Shown piece by piece: positions 1 through 11,693 of a DNA stretch of 64,000 bases; the first letter of the stretch is position 1; each line of letters opens with the position of its first letter. The stretch is from Liopterus haemorrhoidalis (lineage: Eukaryota > Arthropoda > Insecta > Coleoptera > Dytiscidae). Where the stretch lies: positions 16,370,879-16,434,878 of the forward strand of contig OZ020622.1 of the NCBI GenBank assembly GCA_963971575.1. The letters are read 5' to 3'. The translations under genes and the position numbers were made by a program. Below the pieces are notes generated by a model. That model was not told where the DNA came from and ran no database searches. It saw only the letters and a list, made by a program, of their open reading frames with translations.

Positions 1-178
1 TCGGTTTCTTTGGTTTAACCGAAACAAAATTTTGTAATCCAGTAATTTTTATCCTTTGAATGAAACTTTTGATCCTTTTGTTTAGCAAAAGCCTTCTTCA
101 ATCGTTACAAAGTGAGCTCGTGACAACTTCATTCACAAATAAATTCCAATGAAACGTTTAGAATAGCCTATAATTAAA
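1..178. repeat. MITE family D copy, cut by the window edge
   Basis: The start resembles the motif TTTGGTTTAGGCGGAACTAG and the end resembles AACGTTTGGAACAGCCTGTA, the ends of a roughly 180 bp family with better copies at 33415-33595, 53637-53815 and 57112-57285. The interior motif AGCAAAAGCC..TTCAA, followed by GAGCTCRTGACAACTT, is shared. It is non-coding and diverged. Confidence 0.5.
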
Positions 179-842
179 AAGTTACATCTTTCGCAAAAAA
201 ATCTGATAAAAAAATATCGTACTATTCTGTGAATATGAATGTGCATAACAAAGATTTTTTTTTTTGATATTTAAAACAACCACTCTATGTTGCAGGGTGG
301 ACCGAAGTTTTTCGGCACATTTTCAGTAAAAATCGCGTGAAATTAAAAAAAGAAAAATCACAATATCAAAATTAAATGTCGTCCGTTACTCTACGCCTTA
401 AGAGATTTTATTTGATACTCTCTTTTTTAACTGAAAATGTATCGTTTTTTTAGAAAACTAGATACCGTAAAATCTTAAATATAATGTGAATGATTGATTT
501 AGTCTGAAAGTCTCTGGTACAATGGAAATTCGTATAAAATACGCACCCATAACTTTTCAAGATTTTATTTTAAATTGCATAAAATATTTGTTAACAAAAC
601 TTAATAAAAAACAAACAAAAATGCGTTTCACCTAAATATTACTAAGAAATACGTAAAAACACTATAATCACTATCACTAGTAAAGCCACGTCCAGAGCAA
701 ACGCATCGAACTATGCTAAGCTGCGCAGAACGTTAATGACTGTCCTATTTTGACGAGAAAATGTGCACAAACGCATCTGTTTGCGCAACTCGAACGAATA
801 CGATCCGTTCCTCAGACCAATAACCAAGATGGAGACCGTTAT
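179..842. other. AT-rich intergenic DNA without a recognisable gene
   Basis: No conserved frame is visible. Around 390-430 a phrase resembling CTACGYCTTAAGAGNTTT, also present in the family B repeats near 15530 and 43915, suggests an old fragment of that family. Confidence 0.4.
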
Positions 843-1690
843 TTACATCAAAATGTAAATAAATGGGGTGGAAATTTGGGGATGGAAGGAATGGGAGAAG
901 GTAGAACGAGTACAGGAGAGGTATTTGAGATGGATCTTAGGGGTAGATAGAACAACACCAGGGTATATTGTAAGAGAGGAACTGAAAAGGGATAAGATGA
1001 AAGTGGGTACAGGAAGGAGGGCGTTAAGTACGAGGAGAAAGTAAGAATAGAAACAGACAAAAGAATAATGAGGGAATGCTGGGAGGAAAGAGCCAGAGAG
1101 GAACAGAAAGGAAGATGGTACGCATGGGGGGAGATGAGAAAGGAGTATTACTGGAGATGCGGAGTGGATGCGGCAGAGGTGGAAAGGAGAAGACGGGATA
1201 AGCGTGATTGAGGAGTTGTGGAGGAGGGATAAGGAAGTGGGGGAGCAAGAAAGGACAGTCAGAATAGACAAATCAAGGAGCGCAGGGAGATATAAGGAGG
1301 TCAGAACTATACGGGTACCAAGCTACTTGAAGGGAGAAAGAGGAAGGTCAGGAGGGAGAGTTAGGAGGATTGCGAGGCTAAGGTGCGGGAATGAAGAAAG
1401 AGGAAATGGATACTGCAGGAAACAGGAGGATAAGATGTGCAGGATGTGCGGGGAGGAGGAAGAAGATATAGAGCACCTCGCGAAGAGGTGTAGAGAGATG
1501 ACAGTATGGTCGGGGAGCACACTAGACCTGTTGCACGAAGATGGAAGAGGGGAGAGGTGGGCGAAGGAATTAGAGGCAAGAAGGATTGAGATCGGGGAAG
1601 GATAACAGGAAGGGGTAAAGGAAGGAAGGAAGAGGCCCGGTGGGAGGCGCAATCCTCTTGCCACTCGTAGACTAATATTGGCGACACATT
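843..1690 (+). mobile_element. Non-LTR retrotransposon (LINE) 3' ORF2 fragment
   Basis: This is a purine-rich, 5'-truncated and decayed LINE. The longest frame, 1168-1605, is rich in Arg/Glu/Gly and ends with the cysteine-histidine motif CRMCGEEEEDIEHLAKRC (CX2C..HX4C), the zinc-knuckle-like motif found after the reverse transcriptase in R1/Jockey-type LINEs. A second copy at 40574-41388 aligns from 1211 onward and keeps the 3' end, which is lost here. No reverse transcriptase catalytic motif remains. The exact clade is uncertain. Confidence 0.75.
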
Positions 1691-2714
1691 CTATTTTGGA
1701 TTACATATGGCATAAGCTGCTCATGTTGGTTACTGGTCTGAGATCCGTCGAGTGTCGGAAACTTCAAAGAAAACTACATGTTCGTACGCGGTCAATTTGG
1801 AAGAGAACCGCGACATATGGTAAGTTTGCGTGGAACGAGCGCAAAATCGAACACCGGTGAACAATACTGAATCTTGCTCGTGCGCGCGACAACAAATTTT
1901 CAACCTTGCGCAGCTCCGCATATTTCCGCACAGTTTGTAGATGTACGACGCGAAGCATTTGTTCTGGACGCGGTTTTGAGAAGCTCATCAAGTGTTGTTG
2001 AGTCAGTGTCATTGTTGTTGGTGCCGTCTCAATAAATATTGCCATCATCTTCAGTTAATGAAACATCTTCGTCCTCCCAAACGACGTCGTCTTCGCCGCC
2101 TCTGTTCAATATTGAAAATGTATTTTTTCTACAACCGTCAAAAAAGCAAGGTTTCACGTATTGTTTTTCGTGTGAGAAGTACGTAATTTTTTTCATGGAA
2201 TTTGTTTTTTAACGTTACCATGACACCGCGCAATAACTCTTTTTTAAAGTACAATAAAAAAGCTGGCATGACACAAACGCCATGATAAAATTACGCAGAT
2301 ATAACTCAACCAGCGATCCGTGGCGTACAAAATTTGGATGCGCGTTGAACTAACAGAAAAGTAGTAGTGCAGACCTTGTCCCATCCGCCACAGGTCGCCG
2401 GTTGAGGTATACTTCTAATATATATATATATATATTTACGTAACCTTACTTTTTTGACAATTGTAGAAAATTAGCATTTTATTTAACAAGCATATAATGG
2501 AGGCTATATTGCACGAAAATGAAGTTTACCACCCGAGCCGTAGGCAAGGTTTGTAATCATCTAAGTGAAATAAAGTCATTATATGCGAGGCAATTACAAT
2601 ATTTTATGTACAACAATATAGTTGCATCATTGAAAAATTAGTATATTTAATTTAAAAACACAAAAATTGTGTTTTTGAGTGCCAATTGTTTAACTTCAGT
2701 ACCTATGTCCATCA
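1691..2714. other. Unassigned stretch with a (TA)n microsatellite
   Basis: This stretch is more CpG-rich than its surroundings at 1750-1960 and around 2300-2400, with a TA dinucleotide run near 2411-2433. Only short open frames occur, none resembling a known family. It may be an eroded DNA transposon, but no terminal repeats were paired. Confidence 0.35.
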
Positions 2715-3250
2715 GCGGAACGTATTTTTAAATTGCAAAGACGCGTAATAAGGATAATCGCGGGAGTATCCTACAAAGCAGATTGCAGGGAACATTTTAT
2801 CAGTCTAAATATAATGACTCTGCCATCCCTTTATATTTATCAGTGTCACCTCTACGGATTTAAAATTGTTGGATCGTACACTACTGTTGAGCAGTTACAT
2901 TCTTACAACACAAGAAATAAATAAAAATCTACCTTGTTTACACTAGATTATCAAAAACAAGAAATTGTAGCAACTATTACTCAATTAAATTCTTAAATGT
3001 GTTACCAACAGAAGTCAAATCAAACTCCATAGAAATATTTAAACATAAAATGAAACATTTTCTTATACAGCATCCTTTTTATAAAGTGGAAGATTTTACT
3101 AATTTTAATTTTAAGACAGTAAAATGGTAATTTTTAACTTATAAATGTAAATGTGTTTTTGTAACGTGTTTTTATAAATTTTATTATTGTATGACCTAAA
3201 TATATTATTCTGACTGACTTAAAACACATAACGTGTGATTTTGTCAATAA

Positions 3251-3282
<32 letters not shown>
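2715..3282 (+). mobile_element. CR1/L2-type LINE C-terminal fragment with (ATT)n tail
   Basis: The frame at 2733-2924 contains LQRRVIRIIAGV and later LHSYNTRNK, a signature of the C-terminus of CR1/L2/Jockey-type reverse transcriptases. After a stop, related residues continue in another frame to about 3120. The segment ends in an ATT repeat (about 3251-3282), as expected for LINEs that end in short tandem repeats rather than poly(A). It is 5'-truncated and dead. Confidence 0.75.
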
Positions 3283-3655
3283 GTTATGAAGATGGTTGTC
3301 GAATAATGGTCGATGGTTGTTGTTGTGATTGTATTACACAACATTTTTTAAAATACTTTTATTTATTCTAACTTATAAATAATATTTTAATTATAAAGAT
3401 GGGCTTTGTGCGGCGTAAATAGCCATCATTGCTGAACGGTAAACATTTTAACTAATTAACTTACTAAATAAAACCTTGCAATGTAAAAAAAAAAACGTTA
3501 ATTTTTCACAAGTGAGCACACATGCGCGTCTGTTTTACATTTTTTGCAATATTAACAGCTACATTATTGAAATTTTGTGCAGATTTTTAAATGAACACCT
3601 CGAAATAGGTGCGTGAAAAGTTTTCGAACACATTTTTAGCATTTTTTTTTTTTTT
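3283..3655. other. AT-rich intergenic DNA
   Basis: No coding signal or terminal repeat was recognised; a few homopolymer runs are present. Confidence 0.4.
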
Positions 3656-3659
3656 ATTT

Positions 3660-5733
3660 ATAAAAATCATTTATAACGACATCTGATATAACGACATATC
3701 GGTTTTTGCGACGAAATTTCAAAGTCCCAACCAGAAAATTTTATACGTGAGACTTATCGCTTATAACGACATCGGAAATTACGACGAAATTAAAATAACG
3801 AGGAAAAATGGCTTGAAATTTGGGTCAAATTATCTTTAATAACGACGAATCACCACTGCCTAACGCGAAAACGCCGGGGAAGTACCGAATTGACTAGGAG
3901 AATTGCTGAGAAATAAACAACGACGAAGGGGAAATGGAAGAAACAACCGAGTTCCAAACACCTACTATAAAGGATGAATTTTCAGCAGTTGAAACAATTC
4001 AGCATTTTTTCACGTTTAATCAAATCACCAAAACAAATCAAAATAAAAGATTTTTTTTTGTTAAAATTTAAACACTACAATTTAAATGCGCAATATATAA
4101 AATAAATTGTGCATTTGTTGTAAGCATTTTATAAAATAATTGTGCAATAAACAAATTACCATTGTAATCAAAAAAGTAATGCATCATTTTCATGGTAGTG
4201 TCAAAGGCGCGACAGGGGTGAGAGGCGTGGTGTTATATTTACAAGTTCGAATTTCATGGTGGGGTTGGAAGCGTGATAAGTGCGTGTTTTCAGTTTTGAC
4301 AACATTTGTATCTAACCCAAATCTAACCTAAAAGTTTATACAATTATTTGGAGTAAACAGTTATTCAATTTCATTAAATATGTCGTCAAATCGAAGGAGA
4401 CGTCTAGCTCTTTTTTATGTAAATTTAGACTTATTGCGATATGAAGAAAATCGATGGTGGGTACGTCGCATATATACATAGAAACAGAAGGCAACAGGGA
4501 GATTATTTTAACTTGTTGCAAAAAATGAGACACAAAAAACACAGACAGTTACTTCAATTACAAGAAAAGAATTTAATACACAATATTTTTTACTTGACAT
4601 CACAGTTAGAATGAAGATTCTATTGGCCCCTGCTTGGGGGTCTATTATTAGTATACCCACTGTATGACATTTCTGCAGACCAGATATTTGAAACCGAATC
4701 CATAATAATAAACTTTATGACTGCCGACAACATTATAAAGTCTCTATTTCGCTACATCAATTTACGTTTTTTAATTTTTTAAATTTTTTTTTAGGAAATT
4801 AATATAAGTGTCTTGCTAAAGATCTCACCATTCCGAAAAAACATATCTGTTTCTATGGTTTCGACGGTGCGAAGTGTTGAAATTTCTGAACTTGCGACAC
4901 CGCGCTTGTAACACCGCGCCTAGGATACCATGGTATGGGTTTTTTTAAAATAGGGCGATCCTATTGGTTGAATTTCTTGTTCCACGCTTCCAACACCAGA
5001 ATGAAAATGATACATAAATGTGCAATAAATTTTTTTTTTGTTTAATAATTTTTTTTTTTTGCAATATTAAAAAAAGAACGGCGTTAAAATACAGGTTTGT
5101 GCATTTAATGAATTTAAATGTTCCTTTTATATTATATTTGTATACTGATATCATTTTCGGGCCTTAAACATTTTGGGACAAACTTTGGCCCGAGGGCCAA
5201 AAAGACATTCACATTATGATAATAATTATTCCCATTATAGTATTTTTTATTTAAATAAAAATATTTATTAAATGTACATTCTTTAATATTTTAATGCACA
5301 AAAATAAATCGTTTTAAAGCACACTATAAATAAAACATTGCTCAATTTAAATTTTTTATTATAAATAGATATATTTATTTAATGTTAAATATTTTTTATT
5401 TTAATGCACAAAGTATTAATTTTAGTGCGCATATCTATTTAAATAATTCCCAGTTAAATCATATTCAAATTTAAATATGTATACATACATACATACGTAT
5501 GTAAAGTTGTATAAGTGTTAAGTTGTTTGTAACATAAGTTGGATTGTTTTCTTATTTTTTTTTATAAATCTTGAATATTGTTTTTGTTGCTTAAGCTTCT
5601 TTTCCAACATAAGTAAAATGTACATATTTTTGAACATTGTATACATAGTATTGGGATATAGCGACCTACGGTTATAACGACCGAATTTCATTGGTTCCTT
5701 TAACGTCGTTATAAACGATATCCACTGTATGCT
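3660..5733 (+). mobile_element. pogo/Tigger-like DNA transposon relic
   Basis: Both ends carry repeated TATAACGAC-type phrases: around 3668-3790 on the left, and on the right an inverted end at about 5655-5733 (TATCCACTG-TA outward). Near 3925-4071 a frame ending FSAVETIQHFFTFNQ resembles the acidic C-terminus of pogo/Tigger transposases, where a run of E/L/F residues follows a proline-rich stretch. The catalytic core is absent. A second solo right end lies at 17430-17510. The interior is interrupted by the inverted-repeat element at 4152-5019. Confidence 0.6.
4152..5019. repeat. Inverted-repeat element nested in the pogo relic
   Basis: Left-arm phrases (ATGCATCATTTTCAT, then GGTTGGAAGCGTG) recur inverted on the right (CACGCTTCCAACACC, then ATGAAAATGATACAT). 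Both outer flanks carry TGTGCAATAAA as a direct repeat (about 4142 and 5021), a possible target-site duplication. No coding capacity was seen. Confidence 0.5.
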
Positions 5734-5811
5734 TGGTCATCCAGTCATTCAGAGGTTTCATTTGATACCCCAATCAAAACTTTTTAAAAATATTTATTTT
5801 TTCATTAATTA

Positions 5812-6241
5812 TACAGGGTCTTAGGTAAATGTCCAGCACAATTTAAAAGACAGCATGGTGACGTAGAATGCAATCGATTTTTCCTTTGCCAATTTTCTCT
5901 AAAATGTGAATTTCGTCCAAAAATAAACAAACAAAAAGATGCCCCAAATTTTGAAAACCACTGACTTTTTTTCATATTAATCCAGAAGTTGTGTAGTTGC
6001 CATAGAGAAAACAATATTTTAATTGTAGTTCAATAATAGAATATCAAATTTTCTCTATGGCAACTACACAACTTCTGGATTAACGTCAGTGGTCAAAATT
6101 TGGGGCAAAAATCTTTTTGTTTGTTTATTTTTAGACGAAATTCACATTTTAGAGAAAATTGACAAAGTCAAAATCGATTGCATTCTACGTCACCATGCTG
6201 CCTTTAAAATTGTGCCGGACATTTACCTAACACCCTGTATA
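5812..6241. mobile_element. 430 bp foldback (long inverted repeat) element
   Basis: Two arms of roughly 200 bp are reverse complements with few mismatches. The left arm begins TACAGGGTCTTAGGTAAATG and the right arm ends CATTTACCTAACACCCTGTA. The spacer near 6015-6050 is short. The flanks suggest a TA target duplication inside family B. Frames at 5805-6014 (minus) and 6089-6409 (plus) are the same arm read twice, not separate genes. Confidence 0.85.
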
Positions 6242-6409
6242 TTTGATTATACTTTTCTCGGGATGTGTTTTTTTAAACTCTATAGTTTTCCTATATGTGG
6301 ATCAAAAAGTTGTACAAGCATGCGAAATTTCAACTTTCGGGGGCCAAAACTCAGCAATTGGAAGAGATATACGCGTGTTTTGGGATTTTTTTTTTTTTTG
6401 ACTCTATAG

Positions 6410-7180
6410 CAGGGTTGCCCAACCCCGCGCCCGTGATACGATTCCCGGTAAATTAAAATATTTTTTTAAATTTCATTTCCAATCAATTTCATTCTCCAAC
6501 TTTTAAGCAAAAATTTCTTGGAATTAAATACTTATTTATTAATTGTAATTTTCAAGTAACTTTTTATTATGCCATATTAAATACCTCCCTATATAATAAA
6601 ATATAAGTAGTTCCACTACAAAAAATATTATTTTAGCGAATTCTATCGAATTTTAGCGCCATTTTTTATGTTTTATTTTATTAAAACTGATCATTGAATG
6701 ACAGTTTAAGAGTAGCAGTATCAAATTACTGTCCTGATTTTGAAAACTTATGTCAAGAAACAGTCTCAACCTTCTCATTAACGAATAATAATTTATCATA
6801 TATTATGTAATTATATGTAATATATGTCGTTCAATAAAATTATTATTACAAATTATTATTATTATTTTGTAGTATTATGTTGTGTTAAAAATGAAGAAGA
6901 GCATTTTTTCAAAAAATAATGGGATTTAACTATAAGTAAAATCAAATAAAAAGATTCAAAATTAAAAATGACAAAAATTAACAAACAATTTTTTTAAGAA
7001 ATTAAAATTAAGAAATGAAAAAAATAAATACAATTAACTTTAACAATAAAAAACAAAACATATATGATGTCATTACATATCATTGCGCCCGCAACGTCTC
7101 TGAAAATTCCTAATTGCGCCCGCAACGTCTCTGAAAATTCTTAATTGCGCCTTTGCTTCCAAAAAGGTTGGCCACCCCTG
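6410..7180. mobile_element. Non-autonomous hAT-type element with 8 bp TSD
   Basis: The terminal inverted repeats are CAGGGTTGCCCAACC on the left and GGTTGGCCACCCCTG on the right. An exact 8 bp direct repeat, CTCTATAG, flanks it at 6402-6409 and 7181-7188. The interior is AT-rich and non-coding; a short tandem duplication (TTGCGCCCGCAACGTCTCTG) lies near the right end. It is inserted in family B. Confidence 0.85.
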
Positions 7181-7370
7181 CTCTATAGTTTTCTTATATG
7201 TGGGCCTTTTGACTACAATTTCTACCAAACAGACAGACATGAGTGACATTATAAGGGTTTTTTATAGTACCTACAAAACCCTAAAAAAGAAGTTATACAA
7301 CCGCGTAAAAATGTGTTTTAATCCAAATGTTTACATAAATTCAATTAGTTTGTTTGTGTCAACAACTTAC

Positions 7371-7717
7371 CTGTTTTCTAGCAATCCCGCGAGGTGGTTT
7401 AACAACGCTATCAACATAAGCTAACTTTGTTTGTCGTACAGGCAGTGATTTATCCTGAGATAGTTTAATAGTTTGAGTTAAACTCCTAAGTTTAGCTTCT
7501 CTTTCATCACAGCATCTAAGGTACATGTCCCTCCAAGATTCTAACTCATGCGGAGTCTTTCCTTTGAAAGTTTTCTTACAATGCAACACCCAAAGTTCAT
7601 CAGTTTCTTCTACGAGGTATGGATTATGATTTTCAGCGTTGAACAACTGATCAGCTGTGGCTCTTTCAAGTACGGGTTTGAGTATTGAGTACGGAACACC
7701 TCCCGTGTATTCTAATG
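7371..7717 (-). CDS. ELOA: Elongin A coding exon 6
   Basis: Encodes the Elongin BC-box region and the conserved Elongin A C-terminal block (motifs NPYLVEETDELW and AKLRSLTQTIKLSQD). The acceptor is ACAG before 7717; the donor CAG|GTAAGT lies below 7371, so at least one more exon follows. Confidence 0.92.
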
Positions 7718-9331
7718 CTGTAAATGTTTTAAATTAATACTAACTATCATCACTCTATCGATGCTTACTTACAATCTATATTATCTTGTAATACTTTTAC
7801 ACATAAGTTGAATAATGAGGGTACATATTTCCATGTTTTATTCCCGGAATAGACTTTTGTTCTGTAAAAAAGACATAAATTATTAATATAAGTGACAATT
7901 AATTAATACAACTTTCTGTTTTAAAATGGCCTATTATAAACCATAACGCAACTAGTTATGGTTTATTTCAAAAACTCTCAAGAGATGGCTCCTAACTCGC
8001 AAGAAGCGCGCAAAAAATCACGCTGGCTTTAGTGCGTTCAAAGGTGAGTTTGCAGTACAGGGCATAATATGGAGTAGTTCTTTTTCACACTCTCTAATGG
8101 GTTTACACAATGACACTATCCTTTTCTTGCTTGTCGACGTTGCCAGCTCTAAAACGCGCTGATCTGTGAAGACGCAGTATTCTACAAATGGCCATTTGTT
8201 TTTGTTGAGTGTTATTTTGAGTTTTATAAGAGTTGATTTTTGTAAATCATACGAATTTTTCATATTATTATAATTGACACATTTGACACTTTTACAACAT
8301 TTGGCAACACCGCTCCCATTTGCCATAAGAGCTATACTGCAAACTCACCTTTGAACGCACTATACGTGATTTTCATATAATAATAATAATAATATTTACT
8401 CATGTTAATTAAATTTTACATTTTTACACATTTCAAAATATATGGCATAATAAACTTACATATACAAACACATAAATAAAAATAATAAAAAATCAGCTGT
8501 GGCCACCAAAGGACCGACCGCCATTATAAAGTACTTGCATAAAATACATTCTAGCAGCAGAGTAGAAATAACTTGGCCTAATATTTTCTAACAGAGATAT
8601 TATTTATCATGACCGTGGAAACGTTACATATAAGTATGAAAAAATTTCGAAAAATATTACAAAAATTTTTCGAAATTTTTCGTTTTATCAAAAAACGTCT
8701 CAAATAAAAGTTATTACTTATTGCATTTATAGCAACTTTTTTTTAAATACATTTTTTCGAAATATTTTTCTGTTGCTAAATATTCGCAAAAATCTTAAAA
8801 TCGACACGAGTAAACTCCCATTTCTAGTCAACCGATTTTTACCAAAAGTTGATCAACTCGTGCCATTGATGTCAAAAGCTTAAATGTGCAGTTTCATAAA
8901 AATCCTTTTAGCCGAATTTGCTCTGCACGTGTACACAGACAGACAGACGGACGGACAGACAGACCGACAGACATCATGCTAAAAATAGTCAAAATGTTAT
9001 GTAGGGACCTCAATTCGTGAAGATCCATCGAAATCTCGAAATGTTAAAATCGGTATGATCACAATACATCCCTTATATATGTTGGCGGTCGGTAAAAAAG
9101 TGAATACAAAAGAATATACTTGGAATTACAGTAACATCAGGTCACTTAAATTATATTTCAGATACTTATGCAAATCCAAATACCAAGAGCATTGTTTTTT
9201 CGAAGTATTTGAAATACAATATTTCAAATAGCAGAAAGTAATCGAAATATTTTGTTAAATGCTTTATTTTAAATATTCCCAGCTCTTAAGGGGAGCACTT
9301 TGAGGACATCTAATATATATTTTACTTTAAG

Positions 9332-9375
<44 letters not shown>

Positions 9376-11653
9376 TTATTATTAAAAAATCATCGTACTT
9401 TAGGGTGACACTAGTACAATGTATTGTACAATTAGGTAATTCCCTGTAAAAACCACCTTGTCGCAATGAATTAAGAACTGATTATTTTTTAAATTGTTTT
9501 AAATGGTTTACATTGTATTCTAGGGAAAAGGATTCTATACTAATTATTATCAGACGCAGACTTTAGGTCAATTAGCATTAATATTTTTCTGGAAATTAGT
9601 ATCCATCTCTTGGTAACTTTATTAACTAAATAATTTAATAACTATATAGTTTTAATATTCTATTTTGACTCACCTCTGTGTTTTAGAAGTAATAACAACT
9701 TCCAATGCCTCCTCTTCAGTCATATTAGACTTAACGCCAGCAAACATGAAAGCAGGATCTAATTCTTGGAAATTTTGGAAGTTATTAGGTAAGGGCTTGT
9801 AGTTAGTAGTAATTTCTGGTAATACGGCACTTATATTAATATCCAAAGGCTCTAACTTCACGTTGGAACTTAAAAGTGTAGGTGCAGAACTCTAAAAAAT
9901 ATTAAATAATAGAGAAACGGCGACGAATTAAGCTTTATATGGTTATCCTGAACAAAATGGTTCACTTTAACATAGCTGTTATGTTGCATATACATCAGAT
10001 GTTTACAACGGATATAACTTTTTTTAATTTCATGTTATGGCATTTGCTACTAAGGCAATTAGCCAGGACAATTCCTGAAAGGATTCGATTCCGAGACCTT
10101 AACAACGCAGGGTACGTGTGTTACCACTAGAGATGGGAATTTCGGCTTAGTTTGCGGAACCGGATCAGTGGAGGTCGTTTAGTTTGCTGAGCCGGCTCAT
10201 TGATCCGGCTTAGTGATCCTGCTAAGTAAACGTGTCGCCGAGAAACAGGTCGGTCAGGTGTCAGTTCTCCCACCGTTCAACACGGTTGTAGGTTTGCAAT
10301 ATATAGGTAGAACATCGCTCCGCCGGCTCTTGCATTATATGAACATACAGCGGAAAGCGGAATTGTTTGGTCGAGTGGAATAAATGCGATAAAAACGTCG
10401 GAGTATTTGCCGCTTTAGTACCTTTATTCTTGTTAATATTCTTCTAAGTATGAATTCAAGACGTAAATTATGACTTATTGACAAATTCTTCTCTCTGTCT
10501 TCCTCATTATCTTGTTATAAAGAAATAATGAAGTTTAATAAATAAAAATCTATAAAAGTAAATTATCTAACATTTTTGCCGGGATAATAGTAAACAAACA
10601 ATTCACTTTATGTAGCTACTGTACTTTAAACCAGATGTGTTAATTTATGGCGATGTGCCCTTATAAATCGGACATCTGGGATTTGGGCAATACGTTAAAT
10701 ATTTTTATATAGTATAGTTGTAAGAAAGTACAAACTAAACCTATTATTTTCAAATAGACTGCCCTACAAATTGATGACAAAATACACTTGACATCGATCC
10801 AGATCCGGATCATTTCGGTCACTGCTCACAATCGCCCGATTAACCGTATCCTTGAAACTATGCAGGGAGCCGGGAGCCGGCTCATATCAATTTGGTGAAA
10901 CGTATCACTTCGGTTAGTGTACTGAGCCGGCTCAGTGAACCGATTCGTTCATGAACGACCCATCTCTAGTTACCACTACGCTACGCCGGTCGGCTTACAC
11001 GGAGTGTTACCTTAAGCTGCGTCCAGATTAGCGTGCCGAACCGGTAACGTATCGCGTAATGCATATAACATTTTTGGACGGTATCACGTGCACAAGCCGA
11101 GCGGTTTAATTATTTTTTGACATGTTTGGCCAGTTAATGTTTTCAAAAATGTTTGTGTGCGCCGAATAACTCCTTTATTTAAAAATATTATTCAAAAAGA
11201 AAAGAAATTCAAAAGTATATCGTTCTAAATGTAATGGAAGAGTTTTTATTACGAATGAGAAAATGTGTGGATAACAACGGCGGTCATATTGAACGTTTGT
11301 AAATTTTCCTTAGTTTATTACTAACTTTAGTCATATTTTGTATTATTGTTTTTGCTAGTTACATAACGTTATATCTTTTTATAATTTAGTTTCTACGATT
11401 TTTATGTTATTTATTATTTTGTATATATGTAAATCAGGGCCGCCCCTAGGCGGGGGCAAGTGGGGCACCTGCCCCAGGCCCCGCGCCTTTAAGGGCCCCG
11501 CGCTTCGACCGTCAAGTAATAAAATAATAAAATATATTAAAAAAAAATATTATTCCAAGTTTTATAAATAGTTGGAAACAATATATATTTTCATTGAATA
11601 TAAGTATGTATACTTTGTTAATAGTTAATAATATTAAAGAAAATATTATTATT

Positions 11654-11693
<40 letters not shown>

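Larger units (their letters stand above)
5740..7282 (+). mobile_element. Family B DNA element copy (right half), with two nested insertions
   Basis: The shared blocks are AGAGGTTTCATTTGA, CTCGGGATGTG, CTATATGTGGRTCAAAAAG, CAAATTTCAACTTT, and CAGACAGACATGAGTGAC followed by TATAAGGG, ending in TACCTACAAAACCCT at 7268-7282. The same blocks in the same order occur at 14681-16930, 42133-44430 and, inverted, 30755-31700. The left end of full copies is AGGGTTTTGTAGGTA, the inverse of the right end, so this is a TIR element. No transposase was identified. Nested in it are the foldback at 5812-6241 and the hAT at 6410-7180. Confidence 0.65.

Noticed and set aside
1..7370. Search for the last Elongin A exon
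   Set aside because: No minus-strand acceptor followed by the expected basic C-terminal tail was recognised among the repeats; it is more likely outside the window, but a short exon could have been missed.
8938..8975. (GACA)n/(GACG)n run as a possible array
   Set aside because: A simple microsatellite within the family E repeat; recurs inverted at 32358-32390.
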